Shown here piece after piece: positions 1-10,710 of a stretch of DNA of 64,000 nt (position 1 is its first letter; every line of letters begins with the position of its first letter). Location of the stretch: the NCBI GenBank assembly GCA_022661535.1, contig JAKULF010000003.1:2170001-2234000 (forward strand). The letters run 5' to 3'. Source of the stretch: Eutypa lata. Its lineage: Eukaryota > Ascomycota > Sordariomycetes > Xylariales > Diatrypaceae. Position numbers and translations under genes: made by a program. The notes beneath the pieces are model-generated. The model saw only the letters and a list, made by a program, of their open reading frames with translations. It was not told the origin of the DNA and did not search any database.

Positions 1-1226
1 TTCGACCACTACGGACCCCGCAATCTCCTAATAATCGGTTCTTTCCTTCACGTCTTCGGGCTAATGATGGCTTCAATCTCAACCCAATTCTACCATATCC
101 TACTATCGCAGGGTATATGCAGCGCCATCGGCGTATCGCTCATATTCCAGCCGGCCAACGGCGTGATCCCGGGCTGGTTCGACAAGAGGCGAGGCGCTGC
201 CTACGGCATCATGACGAGCGGGTCTAGCGTCGGAGGGATCGTATTTCCCATCATGATAGAGCGTCTGATCAGGAGCGTCGGCTTCGGGTGGGCCCTGCGC
301 GCCGCCGCCTTCCTCATCCTCGGCCTCCTGCTCGTCGCCAACTTGACGATCCGCTCTCGCCTTCCTCCCGCGCCGCAAAATCTCGGCTCCGACGCACTGA
401 TACAACCATTCAAGGCTGTCGATATGATGTTGCTCGTGGGCGGTTTCGTGCTGCTCACGTTTGGTATCTTCATACCTATTAACTTCCTCATTGTAGAAGG
501 TATCGCCACGGGCGGCGTGAGTCCGGATTTGGCGCAGTATTTGATTCCCATTCTTAATGCTGGCAGGTAAGTTAATATAACAACCTCTGTACCCTTCTGT
601 CGGTGAGTTTAAAGGGCTAACACATGCAACCCATTCATAGCTTATTCGGCCGCCTCAGCGCTGGCGCATCGGCAGACTTCTTCGGACCATACAACGTCTT
701 TATCGGCGTCTGTTACCTCGCGGGGATCATGATCCTAGCGCTAGTAAGCAATTCTTGTATTTATTTTCGCCCCTGTGCGCCTAGATTCAGTGCTTGAAAT
801 CACTGGAAGGGGCATATTTGGGAGTGATAACTTCCGAACGATTCCCACCCCTCGCTAAGATGCCTATAAAGAAGTAATTGCTAACTCCATTTGCTGCAGT
901 GGATCCCCACCTCCACAACAGCAGCAACTATCGTATTTGCCGTCATCTTCGGCTTCGCATCGGGCGCGTACGTCTCTCTGGCCGCCCCTTGCGTTGTCCA
1001 AATCTCGCCCTTCCAGCAGATCGGCTACCGCCTCGGCCTCGTCTTCTTGTTCTCCTCGATCGCCGGCTTGACGACGAGTCCGATTGCCGGTGGGATCCTG
1101 GCGGCGAATAATGGGTCGTGGTTGCAGGTCAAGATTTTTGCCGGTGTGCTGACGCTGGCGGGGACGACTCTGGTCCTCGGTGCGAGACTATACCGGACAG
1201 GACCGAAGTTGATTGCTGTTTCCTAA
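1..1226 (+). CDS. MFS monocarboxylate-type transporter, C-terminal part (5' end outside window)
   Basis: Membrane carrier of the major facilitator superfamily, closest in style to the fungal monocarboxylate transporter-like (MCT) group. The reading frame is open from base 1. Exons are 1-566, 641-743 and 900-1226. Introns 567-640 and 744-899 start GTAAG and end AG, and the exons give 331 residues in one frame. Hydrophobic helices alternate with short charged loops. A loop with WFDKRRGAAYG follows a helix ending in the proline-containing QPANG, and the segment after intron 1 reads SLFGRLSAGASADFFGPYN, the loop motif that opens the C-terminal half of MCT-type carriers. Roughly 8-9 helices are present, so the first few are missing. 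The substrate cannot be told from sequence. The gene is convergent with the Zn2Cys6 regulator that ends 305 bp further on, and may share its regulation. Confidence 0.85.
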
Positions 1227-1530
1227 GGGTGAAGTTTTTAGACGTGATGGATCGGATGCAAGTCTGCGAGCACTTTTCGATTAGAGAATCACCCAATTGG
1301 GGATTCAGCTGATAGCCTACGAGGCTTGATGAATAGATATCAAATATAAAACATGTATGTACACGGTACTTTGTGCAGTCCAACACATACATACATACAA
1401 ACGACCTCCAATATATAAATCCGTGAAGCATTCAACCGTTGAAATTTAGGTAAAAGCTCACTTAGGAGTTTTTTCTTTCTTACAACCTGAACTCCAAGCT
1501 GCTATGACTCTCCACCAGCCATGATAAGAT

Positions 1531-3731
1531 CTAAAACCCGGTGGAATATCCACCCCAGTCCGGGAAACAAATAGAGTCAAAGTCCCAAGACAAGTCATCA
1601 GGGAACATGAACGCCATATCGGTAGCGTCAAGAAACCCCCGATCAAGCTGCGGCTGCTGTAAATCCGCCACCATTATCATTGGAGCCTGTTGTTGAGGAT
1701 GCACATCCACGTCAACTGCCGTCGGCGGCACCGCCATGCGCTTAAAAGTCCGTCGCCGGATATCAGCGGCCTTCTCCCTCAGCTTCCACAACACATTCCA
1801 CTTAGACCCAGGGGTGGGCCAGCCCCTTGTCTCGATAAGGAAAAATAAGTTATCAACAACAGCCCAAGCCCTATCGGCGCCCTGCGCGCCAGGCCTCGCG
1901 CATAAGTGCCATAGCGCGTAGGTGAGTAAGTGGTAGTCGGCGAAGGTGGAGAACAGCCACTGGAAGTTTCTGAGCAGCTCGTCCGTCCTCATCTCGACGC
2001 CCGTCTCGATGGTGTCGCAGGCCAGGGCGAGCGTTTCATCAGCGGCGCGTGTGGCCGACTCTTCGGCGCTTAGACCGCGTAGGTGCTGCTGTCGGACGAG
2101 CACCTCGAACTTGCCGATGAGGAGCCGACCCAGGAGAAGCGCGCATTTCTGGATCGGGATGTTGATATTGCAGTATTGGAGGTATTGCTCATCCATGCGC
2201 GCTTTCGTGGTTTTTAGCAGCTCCTCTAGGTTTGTCATCTTGTCGCTGCCGGTTTGCGCCGATAGACGGTTGAATTGTTGCAGGGTTTGGTACATTTCGG
2301 AGGCGACGAGGAACTGCGTCATCTCGGTCCACCGTAGCTGTGGGGTGGGTATTGTTGTCGTTGTCGGGGATATATCACGATCATCTATGTGCGTGGGCAG
2401 CTTCGTGTCGTAGAAGCCATTGTATCCCCCGGACAGCCCGGCAGATAGGCCGTGGTCTTCTGCGACTCGGCCGTCGGATCCCAGAATTTGCCACCACAGC
2501 CGACGCCGGATCTCGCAGTCGAGTGGAGAAAGGTTAAACTTCTCACCGTCGCGATGCAGACCGATAGACTGGGCCGCTCGGATAAGCAGGCCGTTTAATA
2601 TCCATCCCGACCGGCCACTGTTGTGATTTCGATGGCACATCTAACTAGGCAAAATCTCTTAGAGGGCATCTCATATAAGAATATTGTAGGTTAGAATATC
2701 ACGTACTAGGTAAATTGCTACTGCTTGCAATGAAACAATAGTAGGCGAGTCCAGGAACGATCCCATGTGCAGAGAAACCTCTAAACCTCGTTGGTACGCA
2801 CTGAGGGCAGCCTGCCGGTCCTGACCCAGAATGATCTGTACATCGGGCGAGCGCAGGCTGGTAACAGCGGCAAAGTAGATGGAGAATAGGAGCGCGCTCA
2901 TATCGTGAGGCGTATCTTTGAGTTTGTTGATGGCAGCAAAAAGTTTAGGCTGCACGGTTGGGACGTGGAGAATCTTTACCAGACTATCGACATTATTCAG
3001 GTAGTTCTGCCAGAGTTGCGTAGCTTGCCAACGGCTTGGATAGAGGGAGAGGATGTCATTTGGCATGTGGGGGTTTGAGAAGAGGCCATCGAAGCCAGTA
3101 GTCGGGGTTTGCCCATGACTGCTAGAGTTGCTTCCCGATGTAGGCGTATCGATGGCAGACTGAAGTTCACCTTGCTGCTCCGACAGCCAAGTTAGCACCT
3201 GTCGATAGTCACGATACATTAGGCGACTAGTAACATCACCCTACGTACCTTCTCTAGGACACGTGAGAACGTGAACTCGTTGATGTAGCGAGTAGAGGAG
3301 CCTTCTTTCAGCAGGAATCCCCCAGAATGCTCCGAGTCTGACGGCCTCAGAGCAGTCGATTTGTTTGGGGAGAATGCAGGTGGGTCTACCGGTTGAGAAT
3401 CGGCGGTGGCGGAAGTCTCAGAGGGATGATTGATAACAGCTTCGGCGTGTTCGAGCACCTCTGAGCGAGGGCCCACCTTCGCCGACGTGGTTCTCTGGGA
3501 ACGGCGCTTCGCTCGCTCGGGACCCGGATATTGGCATGGCGTTTTGGCTCTGACGCACGTCATACAAGGTCTACCCTTATTGCAGCGGACTTTACGCTCA
3601 TGACATCGAATACAGGAACGCTCCACATCGTAACGCCTCATTATCACCAGAGGGGGATGTCCCGGCGGAGGCGGCAGTTCGGAACCACCCGGCTGCTGAT
3701 TTTCTATGGCCGACATAGATAATGTATGCAA
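1531..3731 (-). CDS. Zn2Cys6 transcription factor with fungal-specific TF domain
   Basis: Nuclear DNA-binding regulator of about 694 residues. Exons on the minus strand are 3731-3249, 3198-2707 and 2640-1531. Introns 3199-3248 (50 bp) and 2641-2706 (66 bp) both start GTACGT and end AG. The N-terminus carries a perfect binuclear zinc cluster: Cys40, 43, 50, 56, 59 and 66 with spacing CX2C-X6-C-X5-C-X2-C-X6-C, followed by a basic linker (ERAKRRSQR). Residues about 180-500 match the Fungal_trans middle homology region. The segment AAQSIGLHRDGEKFNLSPL followed by EIRRRLWW is diagnostic and appears intact only after splicing. The C-terminus is acidic and aromatic (DDLSWDFDSICFPDW), as in activation regions. 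A second ATG at codon 6 could also be the start. The promoter is shared with the divergent NmrA-like gene. Confidence 0.9.
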
Positions 3732-4399
3732 CTTAGTAACTCACGGTGCCTAATATATCCAGGGTATAAGCGCATTATAATGCAGTCGTTCGTCTTGAAA
3801 GTCACGGAGACATCTGAGGAGCGTTGTTGTCGCTAGGTTGGAAGATTGACCAATTAGCAGCAATCTCGGGTGTTCGGGCATTCGGGCATTCAATGAATAT
3901 TTAGTTGTCGGATATCCCAGCGTCGGCTTGACCCCCTGTCGATGCTACTTCAGCCCTAGCCACCAGTTAATGGCAGACGACTCAGTATCCACCAAAGGAC
4001 CAAGGTAAATGAAAGGGGATCCAAATAGGTGGTGCAAGCAACGAGTAAACAAGCTAGAATGAAGCTCCTTCTAATCAAGGCATGTCTCAATTACCGTAGT
4101 GAGCTGACAAAAAGAATCTCGGCTTTTCGTATGTTTTGTCTAACAACCAGCTCGGTTGTCTGTGTCCCTCAAGAGCAGAACCCGGCCATCTTCAATGAGC
4201 ATGCCTTAGGAGTCTATATCAACCCCTTGAATCACCTTGAGCAATTCACTTGGGGACTACTTCATTCTACATAAAGTACTCACAGCATAAAACGGAGGTA
4301 TCAGGACGACAACAACATACCAAAATATTTACTATCTTTATCTCCCTTTGACGGCAACTTGCATTCTCCTATTTTCAATCTTAGAGATAATACCTACAA
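3732..4399. promoter_or_regulatory. Divergent intergenic region between the Zn2Cys6 regulator and the NmrA-like gene
   Basis: A 668-bp spacer separates the two divergent starts. No credible ORF lies in it. It presumably carries both promoters. I see scattered CGG and CCG half sites but no clear CGG-N-CCG operator pair that I would name. Confidence 0.5.
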
Positions 4400-5397
4400 A
4401 TGGCATCCATGAAGAAAGTCGCTTTAGCAGGGGTGAGTAGACCTGAAATACATTTCCTTTATTTCACCTTCATCTCATCATCATCTGTCATTAGCAGCAC
4501 AAACAGCTAACTAAGATGTCTCTTCAATAGGGTAGCGGAAGACTAGGTGCCGGCATCCTAGACCAGCTCCTCCAGCACAACTACGACGTCACCATCCTCA
4601 CGCGCCAAGAGAGCAACGCCACCTTCCCTACCTCAGTAACCAAGGTGCAGCGCGTGGACTACGGTTCCAAGGCCTCCCTCGTCTCCGCCCTCGAGGGCCA
4701 AGACGCCGTCGTCTCGGCGCTCACGACGCCCGCCCTCGACAACCAGCTCCTGCTGATCGACGCGGCGGTCGAGGCCGGCGTCCGCCGCTTCATCCCGTCC
4801 GAGTTCGGCTCCGACACCACGAACCCGAAGGCGGCAGGGCTGCCCGTGTTCCGCAACAAGATTATCACGCAGAAGGCGCTGGCCGAGCGTGCGTCGTCAT
4901 CCGGCTTCACCTACACGACGCTGATCACGGGCCCGCTTCTGGGCTGGGGCCTCACGCAGGGCTTCATGAGCATCAAAGATAAACGGGCTAGTTTGTACGA
5001 CGGCGGGGACCGTGTCTTCAGTACGACCACGCTAGCTACCGTTGGAAAGGCCGTTTGCGGTGTTTTGGCGCACCCGGTCGAGACGGAGAACCGTGTCATC
5101 AAGGTGCATGATATGACTACGACGCTAAAATCGCTGCTTGTTAAGGCACAGAAGGTAGTCGGCGAGGACGGGTGGACTATTAGCAAGCTGTCCGTCGATG
5201 AGCTGCTCGGAAGTTCGTGGGCAGGCGTCAAACAGGGCAGATTCGACTGGCCTACTCTGTTTGGGTTTATTATCACGGCCTCTATGGGCGAGGGCTATGG
5301 TGGCAAGCTCGAGAACACTGATAATGCGCTACTAGGTATTCCTGAAATGACTGATGCGGAGATCCAAGAGGCTGTTAACCAAATTTCGAAGTACTGA
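4400..5397 (+). CDS. NmrA-like / isoflavone-reductase-like NAD(P)-binding protein
   Basis: Predicted cytosolic NAD(P)H-binding protein of the atypical short-chain dehydrogenase (NmrA/PCBER) group, 299 residues, the usual size. Exon 1 is 4400-4432, the intron 4433-4530 (GTGAGT...CAATAG), and exon 2 4531-5397. The short first exon supplies MASMKKVALAG, and splicing builds the dinucleotide motif GGSGRLG at residues 11-17, which confirms the model. The following strand ends in an Arg (VTILTR), typical of NADPH preference. The sequence VEAGVRRFIPSEFG is the family hallmark, and TTLITGPLLGWG is the usual substrate-lid region. Members are either aromatic-compound reductases or redox sensors that bind GATA-type regulators, and this sequence does not decide between them. 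It is divergent from the Zn2Cys6 regulator and 3 kb from an MFS carrier, so a small regulon is plausible. Confidence 0.9.
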
Positions 5398-6507
5398 GAT
5401 GGAGTAGGGGTGTGGTACATGATTGCAGGCGGAGCATAATAGCTCAAGAACAACGCTTTCTATTTTTACCCTGCGTGTAACATAATCGTACAATACATAA
5501 AAAAGATGACCGTAGGGACTATACATAGATTTCAAATATCCTTCGCTGAAATAAACGATTCGCAAAAGTGGTTCATAAAGTAAAGGAAGTTGCTACCCCT
5601 AAATGTCAAATCTTACATTTGTATACTGGCCATCTTTTTATGACATGATAAATGAGATGTTTTTACTGCAGAAAATCTAGTGTTAAAACTAGTAGGTTTC
5701 ATTCGCCTGGGCTATCTCTGCACATATTTGTCCCTTTAAACGTACATAGATGATATGATATGTGAACGGAGGTGAGCAAAGACAAAGGCAACCCTTCTAC
5801 CAAATTGTGAGCGGGATAACACACTCACAGAATCGTAGTATATAATAGGGTATATTTCTTGCATGTATACCTCTGCTCTCAAACATTGATATGAATTCGC
5901 GAACTGTTTTATCCTTCTATAGGTAGACGTAGTTGACCTTCTTGGTTATGGTGAATTAATAGTAAGATGGCAATGGTTCAGTATTTTTGTCCCGTAGATT
6001 TGGTTTTTTGATACGTGGAAGCATCTGCTGATCTAATCATTCTCTACTGTGTATCTCTGCAGCCGCGTTATTGACCGTCAAGCCGCAGACGATGTCGTTG
6101 ACCAGCCGCAATGCCGATGCGGCAACCGGATTCCTCCTTCCCTTTATTTAAACATTATGGACCCGCTTAGAAAAACACGACCAGCCCTTTCTTCTAAACA
6201 ATCGAAAACAATTCCATCAAGACTTCTAGAAAGACGTGTCATTTTCAACTGTTGTATCGCACTCTAGACCGCAGGTGGTTTCAGCTTCTTTCACCATCAT
6301 CCACCCCTCATCTCACTTGATTTATAGTTGACAGCGTCACCTGCGGGTGTTTTCGTTGCCTACTGGACCACGCCTGGTCTACATACGCCCCCGGACCTAA
6401 GGATTCTTAAAGGTGTTCGAATTCTACTTCGGTTAGCTAAGTCTCCCACTTGCCTCGTTGTCACACCAGCCTCCGATCTCTATGGTCTCTCTATAAACCC
6501 CTACGCC
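5398..6507. other. Gene-free spacer and 5' leader of the BTB-like gene
   Basis: About 1.1 kb with no supported ORF. The first part is AT-rich 3' flank of the NmrA-like gene. From about 6250 on it is pyrimidine-rich and probably transcribed as leader of the next gene. Confidence 0.5.
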
Positions 6508-8005
6508 ATGGATTCCAGCAGCTCTGAAGATTCTCTACCTACGGGTGAGATGAAGGTAGGCCTTTTCCAACTCCGGAGAACCCAAGCCTACGGAAACTTG
6601 GCTATGCCCACCGGCGAGGAGGCACAACGTCAATATAAGAACATCCTTCACTTCGACGGTAAGATGGATTTTGATGTCAATAAGGACAACAGCCAGCAAC
6701 ATCTCATGACTATCTATGAAACGGACGAGTCTGCATCTGACGACTCTACACCTACCTGTTCCGATAATGTTTGCCTTCAGTACATGGGCAGTATCGTTCC
6801 CTACCATAGTCGTCTCTTGAAAGCGAACTCTAGCGCGCTACGGAAACTTGTGAAGAAGGCAGATTTGCCGACGAAGGAAGACGGAGAGGTAATTCTGCAT
6901 TCCCTCCATTGTCTTTATTCGAAATATATGTAATCGCTAACTAAATCTCAATCCAGCTACCCGTCTTGAACATACCGGCGTTTAAACTCTGCCACTCTTT
7001 CGAGGTATTTCAAGGGATCTTAGAGGCGATTCGCACTGGCAGTAAGTAGCTTCCCGCCAACAACCACTAGCAATACATCCCGACAACAGTTCCATAAATA
7101 TCTTAGACTTGGTAGATCCATATGCTAATAGAATGCCTAGCCTGGAGTCTCCAAAAAGGCTTCGAGGAAGAGATATCGTTTTATACGTACGTGAGTCTGT
7201 ACCTGATCGGTGTACACTGGGAGATGGAAAAACTTCGCAAATTCGCGATCAATTGCATTGGAATTCTCCCAAAATACATCAGTAAGTTATCTCCTTTCAT
7301 GGTCTTGCCCTGGAACCCGCTCCTACCTACCTACCTACCTACCTGCCTACATACCCAACCAATAGATGATACCGAACGATCGTTATCGAACTAAAATAAA
7401 ATAACACAAGAGCAAAGGCTAACTCAAGATACTTGTACTACCAATCCACAGTGGACAAGCCCAATGGCCTTCTCACAGGCGCCGAGAGCGTCCGCCAGCA
7501 CCTGCACATGATATCGCTGACGCGCGCGATCGACCTGGCATACCAGTACCCCCGACACTCGACGCTGTGGAAAGCGCTTTACGCGTGCGGCGACGAGCTG
7601 GAACCGAAGCTTGTCGAGTCGCCCAACTTCAACAGCTGGGTGGACGAGTTCGAGGAGGGCAAGAGCTACATGCGCAATATCTGCATACGCCGGAGGGATG
7701 CCGAGAGGGAGTGGGAGAGGTCGATGGCACGAAGGCAACAGGAACAGGAAGCGGCAGACGCTGCGGTTGCGGCAAGAGCGGTGAGAGCGCAGAAGCGGGC
7801 TGCGGAAGAAGCAGCAGCAACAGCCAAGTCGCAAAAGCAGACTGCAGAAGAAGCTGCGGCTGTCAAAGCTGCGAAAGTTGCAGCGGCCAACGAGAGACTG
7901 GATGCGCTCAAGAGATTCTCCAGCCTCAAACGCTCGAGCGGAGAGAGAAGGGGCACGCCCAAACTCAAGCGCACAGATGGATATATCATGAATGAATGGG
8001 AATAG
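6508..8005 (+). CDS. BTB/POZ-like protein with Ala-rich coiled-coil C-terminus
   Basis: Hypothetical protein of 389 residues. Exons are 6508-6888, 6957-7041, 7132-7281 and 7452-8005, and each intron starts GTAAK and ends AG. Acceptor choice at 7131 and 7451 is fixed by phase and by in-frame stops in the alternatives. An acidic Ser-rich N-terminus (SSSSEDS, then TDESASDDSTPT) is followed by a region that reads like a fungal BTB fold: NVCLQYMGSIVPYHSRLLKA, then FEVFQGILEAIRTG, then a helix pair YVSLYLIGVHWEMEKLRKFA. The match is by pattern only and the usual conserved BTB residues are weak. The last 130 residues are charged and Ala-rich (EREWERSMARRQQEQEAADA and onward) and should form a long coiled coil ending in a basic patch. 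A role as a protein-protein adaptor is inferred. No catalytic motif is visible. Confidence 0.6.
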
Positions 8006-8206
8006 GTGCATTTGTGCATACACACATACGTACATATCTGCCTGTATTACGTACAGGCCTGCATTAGGACATGCATATCATATGTACACCGCAGATACGG
8101 ACGATTCACAGCGTATGGACTGATGTGGTATGGAAGGATGTAACGGGTGGTCTATCGATCGATCGATCAACTGAGTATATTTGCTGATCAATGCCGAAGA
8201 TACATT

Positions 8207-8234
8207 AGCTAGGAGCTAGGAGCTAGGAGCTAGG
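8207..8234. repeat. Tandem repeat, 7-bp unit AGCTAGG x4
   Basis: Four perfect copies of AGCTAGG head to tail, directly readable. Intergenic. Confidence 0.95.
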
Positions 8235-9020
8235 AATATCGGAACCAGGCAAGCAGCTGTTATGCACCAAGGAAAGAGTGCAAGGCGAAGCTTTTTCAAC
8301 CAATTCTTCATGTATGGCCCGGTGGTGGAGACTTGAGCTTTCATCATAGCATGATTGACATAGCGCATCTGGCTCGCACATTACGAAGGAAGGCTTGCAT
8401 ACTCGAGCATTGGCATCGGTGGGAACATAGGAGTTAGGCAATACTCGGCTGATATTAGCATTTCTACATGACGATGCTTTGTTTTTAGCTATTGGTCAAT
8501 GATGTATTTTACCCCTTACTGTTGACGTCGGTCGTCTGCTTTTAGTTTTCCGGCGGGAGACGCGGTATCCGGCACAGTCATTATCATACGAGCTGCATGC
8601 ACTACTGTCCTCTTCAGTCTGCTCAGAATTGACCTGATTTGTGAGAACTTGACCTCCACCTTGGCGCCGACGTCACTGTCCGAATATGTTTTTGTCGTTA
8701 TCCGATTGGTGATGCTGTCTGTCCACTGTGGGATTGTGGTGGATCCAAAAGCTTCACTCTCAGCTCTGTAGTGGTTGTCTGTGCGGCGGGATAAACACAG
8801 TCAAGCTCCGTTTAAGGGAGCTGCAGATGCTTAGCAATAAGGTCTTCATTTCATTCCGAAGTTCAAGAGCACAGAATGGATGGTATGGTGTATGTGTATG
8901 TGTATCTGAATTTTTAGATATCGTTGTAGCTGAAGTGCTTTTACAAATATACAATAAAAACGTAAATGAGGTTATCCGCCCATACCAACCGACCATATGA
9001 CAATGAAAAGTTGTCATCAA

Positions 9021-9043
9021 AATAACAATAATAATAATAATAA
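9021..9043. repeat. AAT microsatellite
   Basis: Run of AAT/ATA trinucleotides in the 3' flank of the Pro/Ser-rich gene. Confidence 0.85.
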
Positions 9044-9383
9044 ACCCCGAGCTCGCCTATGCCACATGCATATGTCCACATCATCTCCCTTCCCACGATG
9101 ATTAGATAGCATTAAATATTCAAAACAGTAATCCGAAAAGCAAAACACCTTGATTAGCTCCTCTCCTCGATGTGTGTGGTCGTCATGCATGCAAAATCAT
9201 GAGACATTAAAACACAATCTCGTCGTCGTTATCGTCGTAATTGATACAAGTATTCATTACAATGATCAACCTCATCAGAGAACGACCCCTTTCCCCCAAA
9301 AACACAAGCGGGACTAGGCTTGTGTGAGTGGGGGGTATGAATTAAGTAATGATTAAAATAATTGATCAAAAGCACTTTGCTTT

Positions 9384-10300
9384 CTAGTCCCTGATGTAGC
9401 GGCGCTGTCGATGATCCTCGATGATGATCTGCCTCTCATCCGAGTCGTCGGTGCTGCGACGCCGGGGCTCGAAGCGGCGGGGCGCCTCGACGTAGCGGAA
9501 GGTATCGTAGTCATTCTTCTCCTCGTGCACGGGGTACGGAACGTGGACGGGGACGAACCTCTCCCGCTCGACATACACCTCGCGCTCGCAACTGTGACCA
9601 TGGCGATGGCTGTTATGACTCCTGCTCGTCTGTGAACTGCGAGACGATCTTGATGATCTGGAGCTAGAGTTTGACGAGGATGATGATGAGCTGGAAGATT
9701 TTGATGACTTCGATGATCGGGCTCGCGGCGGGTCGACGTCTACTGCGATCACATCGATGGGCTCGTCGTCATCGTCGTCGCCGGCCTCACTCACGGGATA
9801 GGGCGGCATGGGGTGGTAGTAGTGCTGTGGTGGTGGGGGCGGAGGTGGGGGCATGACCATGACGGGCGGCTCGGGCGCCGGTGTGGGCATGGGCAAGTGG
9901 ATGGGTTCTGGCAGCATTTCGACTGGTGGTTCCGGCGGCGAGGCTGGAGGCACGATGGTTGTGACGCGCGTGCGCACGGTCTTGCTACCGTTCGTAGGCG
10001 GCTCCAGGTACAGGACTTTCTTGTACTTGGAATGATACCGCTTCTCGCGTGGTGCTGTATGGACGTACATTATGTCAGATTGATTGATCTATGTATGATT
10101 GATCCGAAGATGCCGGCTACAGCTTGGATGGATGGGTGTATGTTTGATTTTGATTGATTGAAGATCACAAAGTAATAGATTGAATTGCAGATGAAGAAAC
10201 GACTTCGAAGAGATCGTTTCTTATAATGAAAATATTTTGGTTGAGTTGGATGTTGATACGAATAATTCAGAAACTAACCTGTTGAAGTGTAGATGAACAT
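9384..10300 (-). CDS. Pro/Ser-rich low-complexity protein of unknown function
   Basis: Orphan protein of 230 residues that I do not recognise. The minus-strand model has a 22-bp first exon (10300-10279, coding MFIYTST plus one base), a 222-bp intron (GTTAGT...ATACAG) and exon 2 10054-9384. Splicing joins to APREKRYHSKYKK in phase. Without it the second exon could start at 10070 with MYVHT. Order of regions: basic KRYHSKYKK block; Pro-rich stretch (PPASPPEPPVEMLPEP, then PTPAPEPPVMVMPP and a run of eight Pro); acidic DDDDDEPIDV; a Ser/Arg run rich in SKSSKSSSSS and SSRSSRSS; a His-rich spot; then a charged tail with RRFEPRRRS and DDSDERQIIIEDHRQRRY. No signal peptide or membrane span. The SR-like run could be a phosphorylation target. 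The function is unknown. Confidence 0.7.
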
Positions 10301-10680
10301 GGTGGGAGTGGGTGGTGGTCTTGAAATAGAAACCGGCTTTTGTGGACAGAATACGATGCTAACGAATACGTTACGTCACGGGTATCTGCAGCTGGATGAG
10401 GTGAGGGGTCTGGAAGCCGGCGAGATTCTCGATCGGGGTCGACCGTTAGTGTCGGTGGCTTGGTGGCTTTTTCTTAGCGACAGTTGGTTGGATGGTGATA
10501 GGATGAATGGATGGATTGCAAGGATATTCCAGCGAGCGATCCTATTAAAACCCCTTGAAATCCGCTGTGCACCCGCACGAAAAGTAGTTATGAGTATGAA
10601 TGTAGGTGGTGTATTACGTAGTTATGTAAGTAAACTTGACGAGCCACAAGCCTAAACTCTCCGAAACGTCTCTTGGCGAA

Positions 10681-10710
10681 GATGGAGATGGAGATGGAGA
10701 TGGAGATAGA
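10681..10710. repeat. GATGGA hexanucleotide repeat
   Basis: Four perfect GATGGA units and one GATAGA unit in a row. Confidence 0.9.

Larger units (their letters stand above)
8006..9383. other. Gene-free spacer between two convergent genes
   Basis: About 1.4 kb lying between the 3' ends of the BTB-like gene and the Pro/Ser-rich gene. It contains a GATC tetranucleotide run near 8154-8168, a 7-bp tandem repeat at 8207-8234 and an AAT run near 9021-9043. ORFs here are short and unsupported. Confidence 0.5.

Noticed and set aside
7424..8035. Long minus-strand ORFs opposite the last exon of the BTB-like gene
   Set aside because: They are shadows of an Ala/Glu-rich coding exon. They have Leu/Cys/Arg-rich unnatural composition and no splice or motif support.
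8154..8168. GATC repeat as a regulatory or methylation site
   Set aside because: A simple tetranucleotide run, with no reason in a fungus to assign a function.
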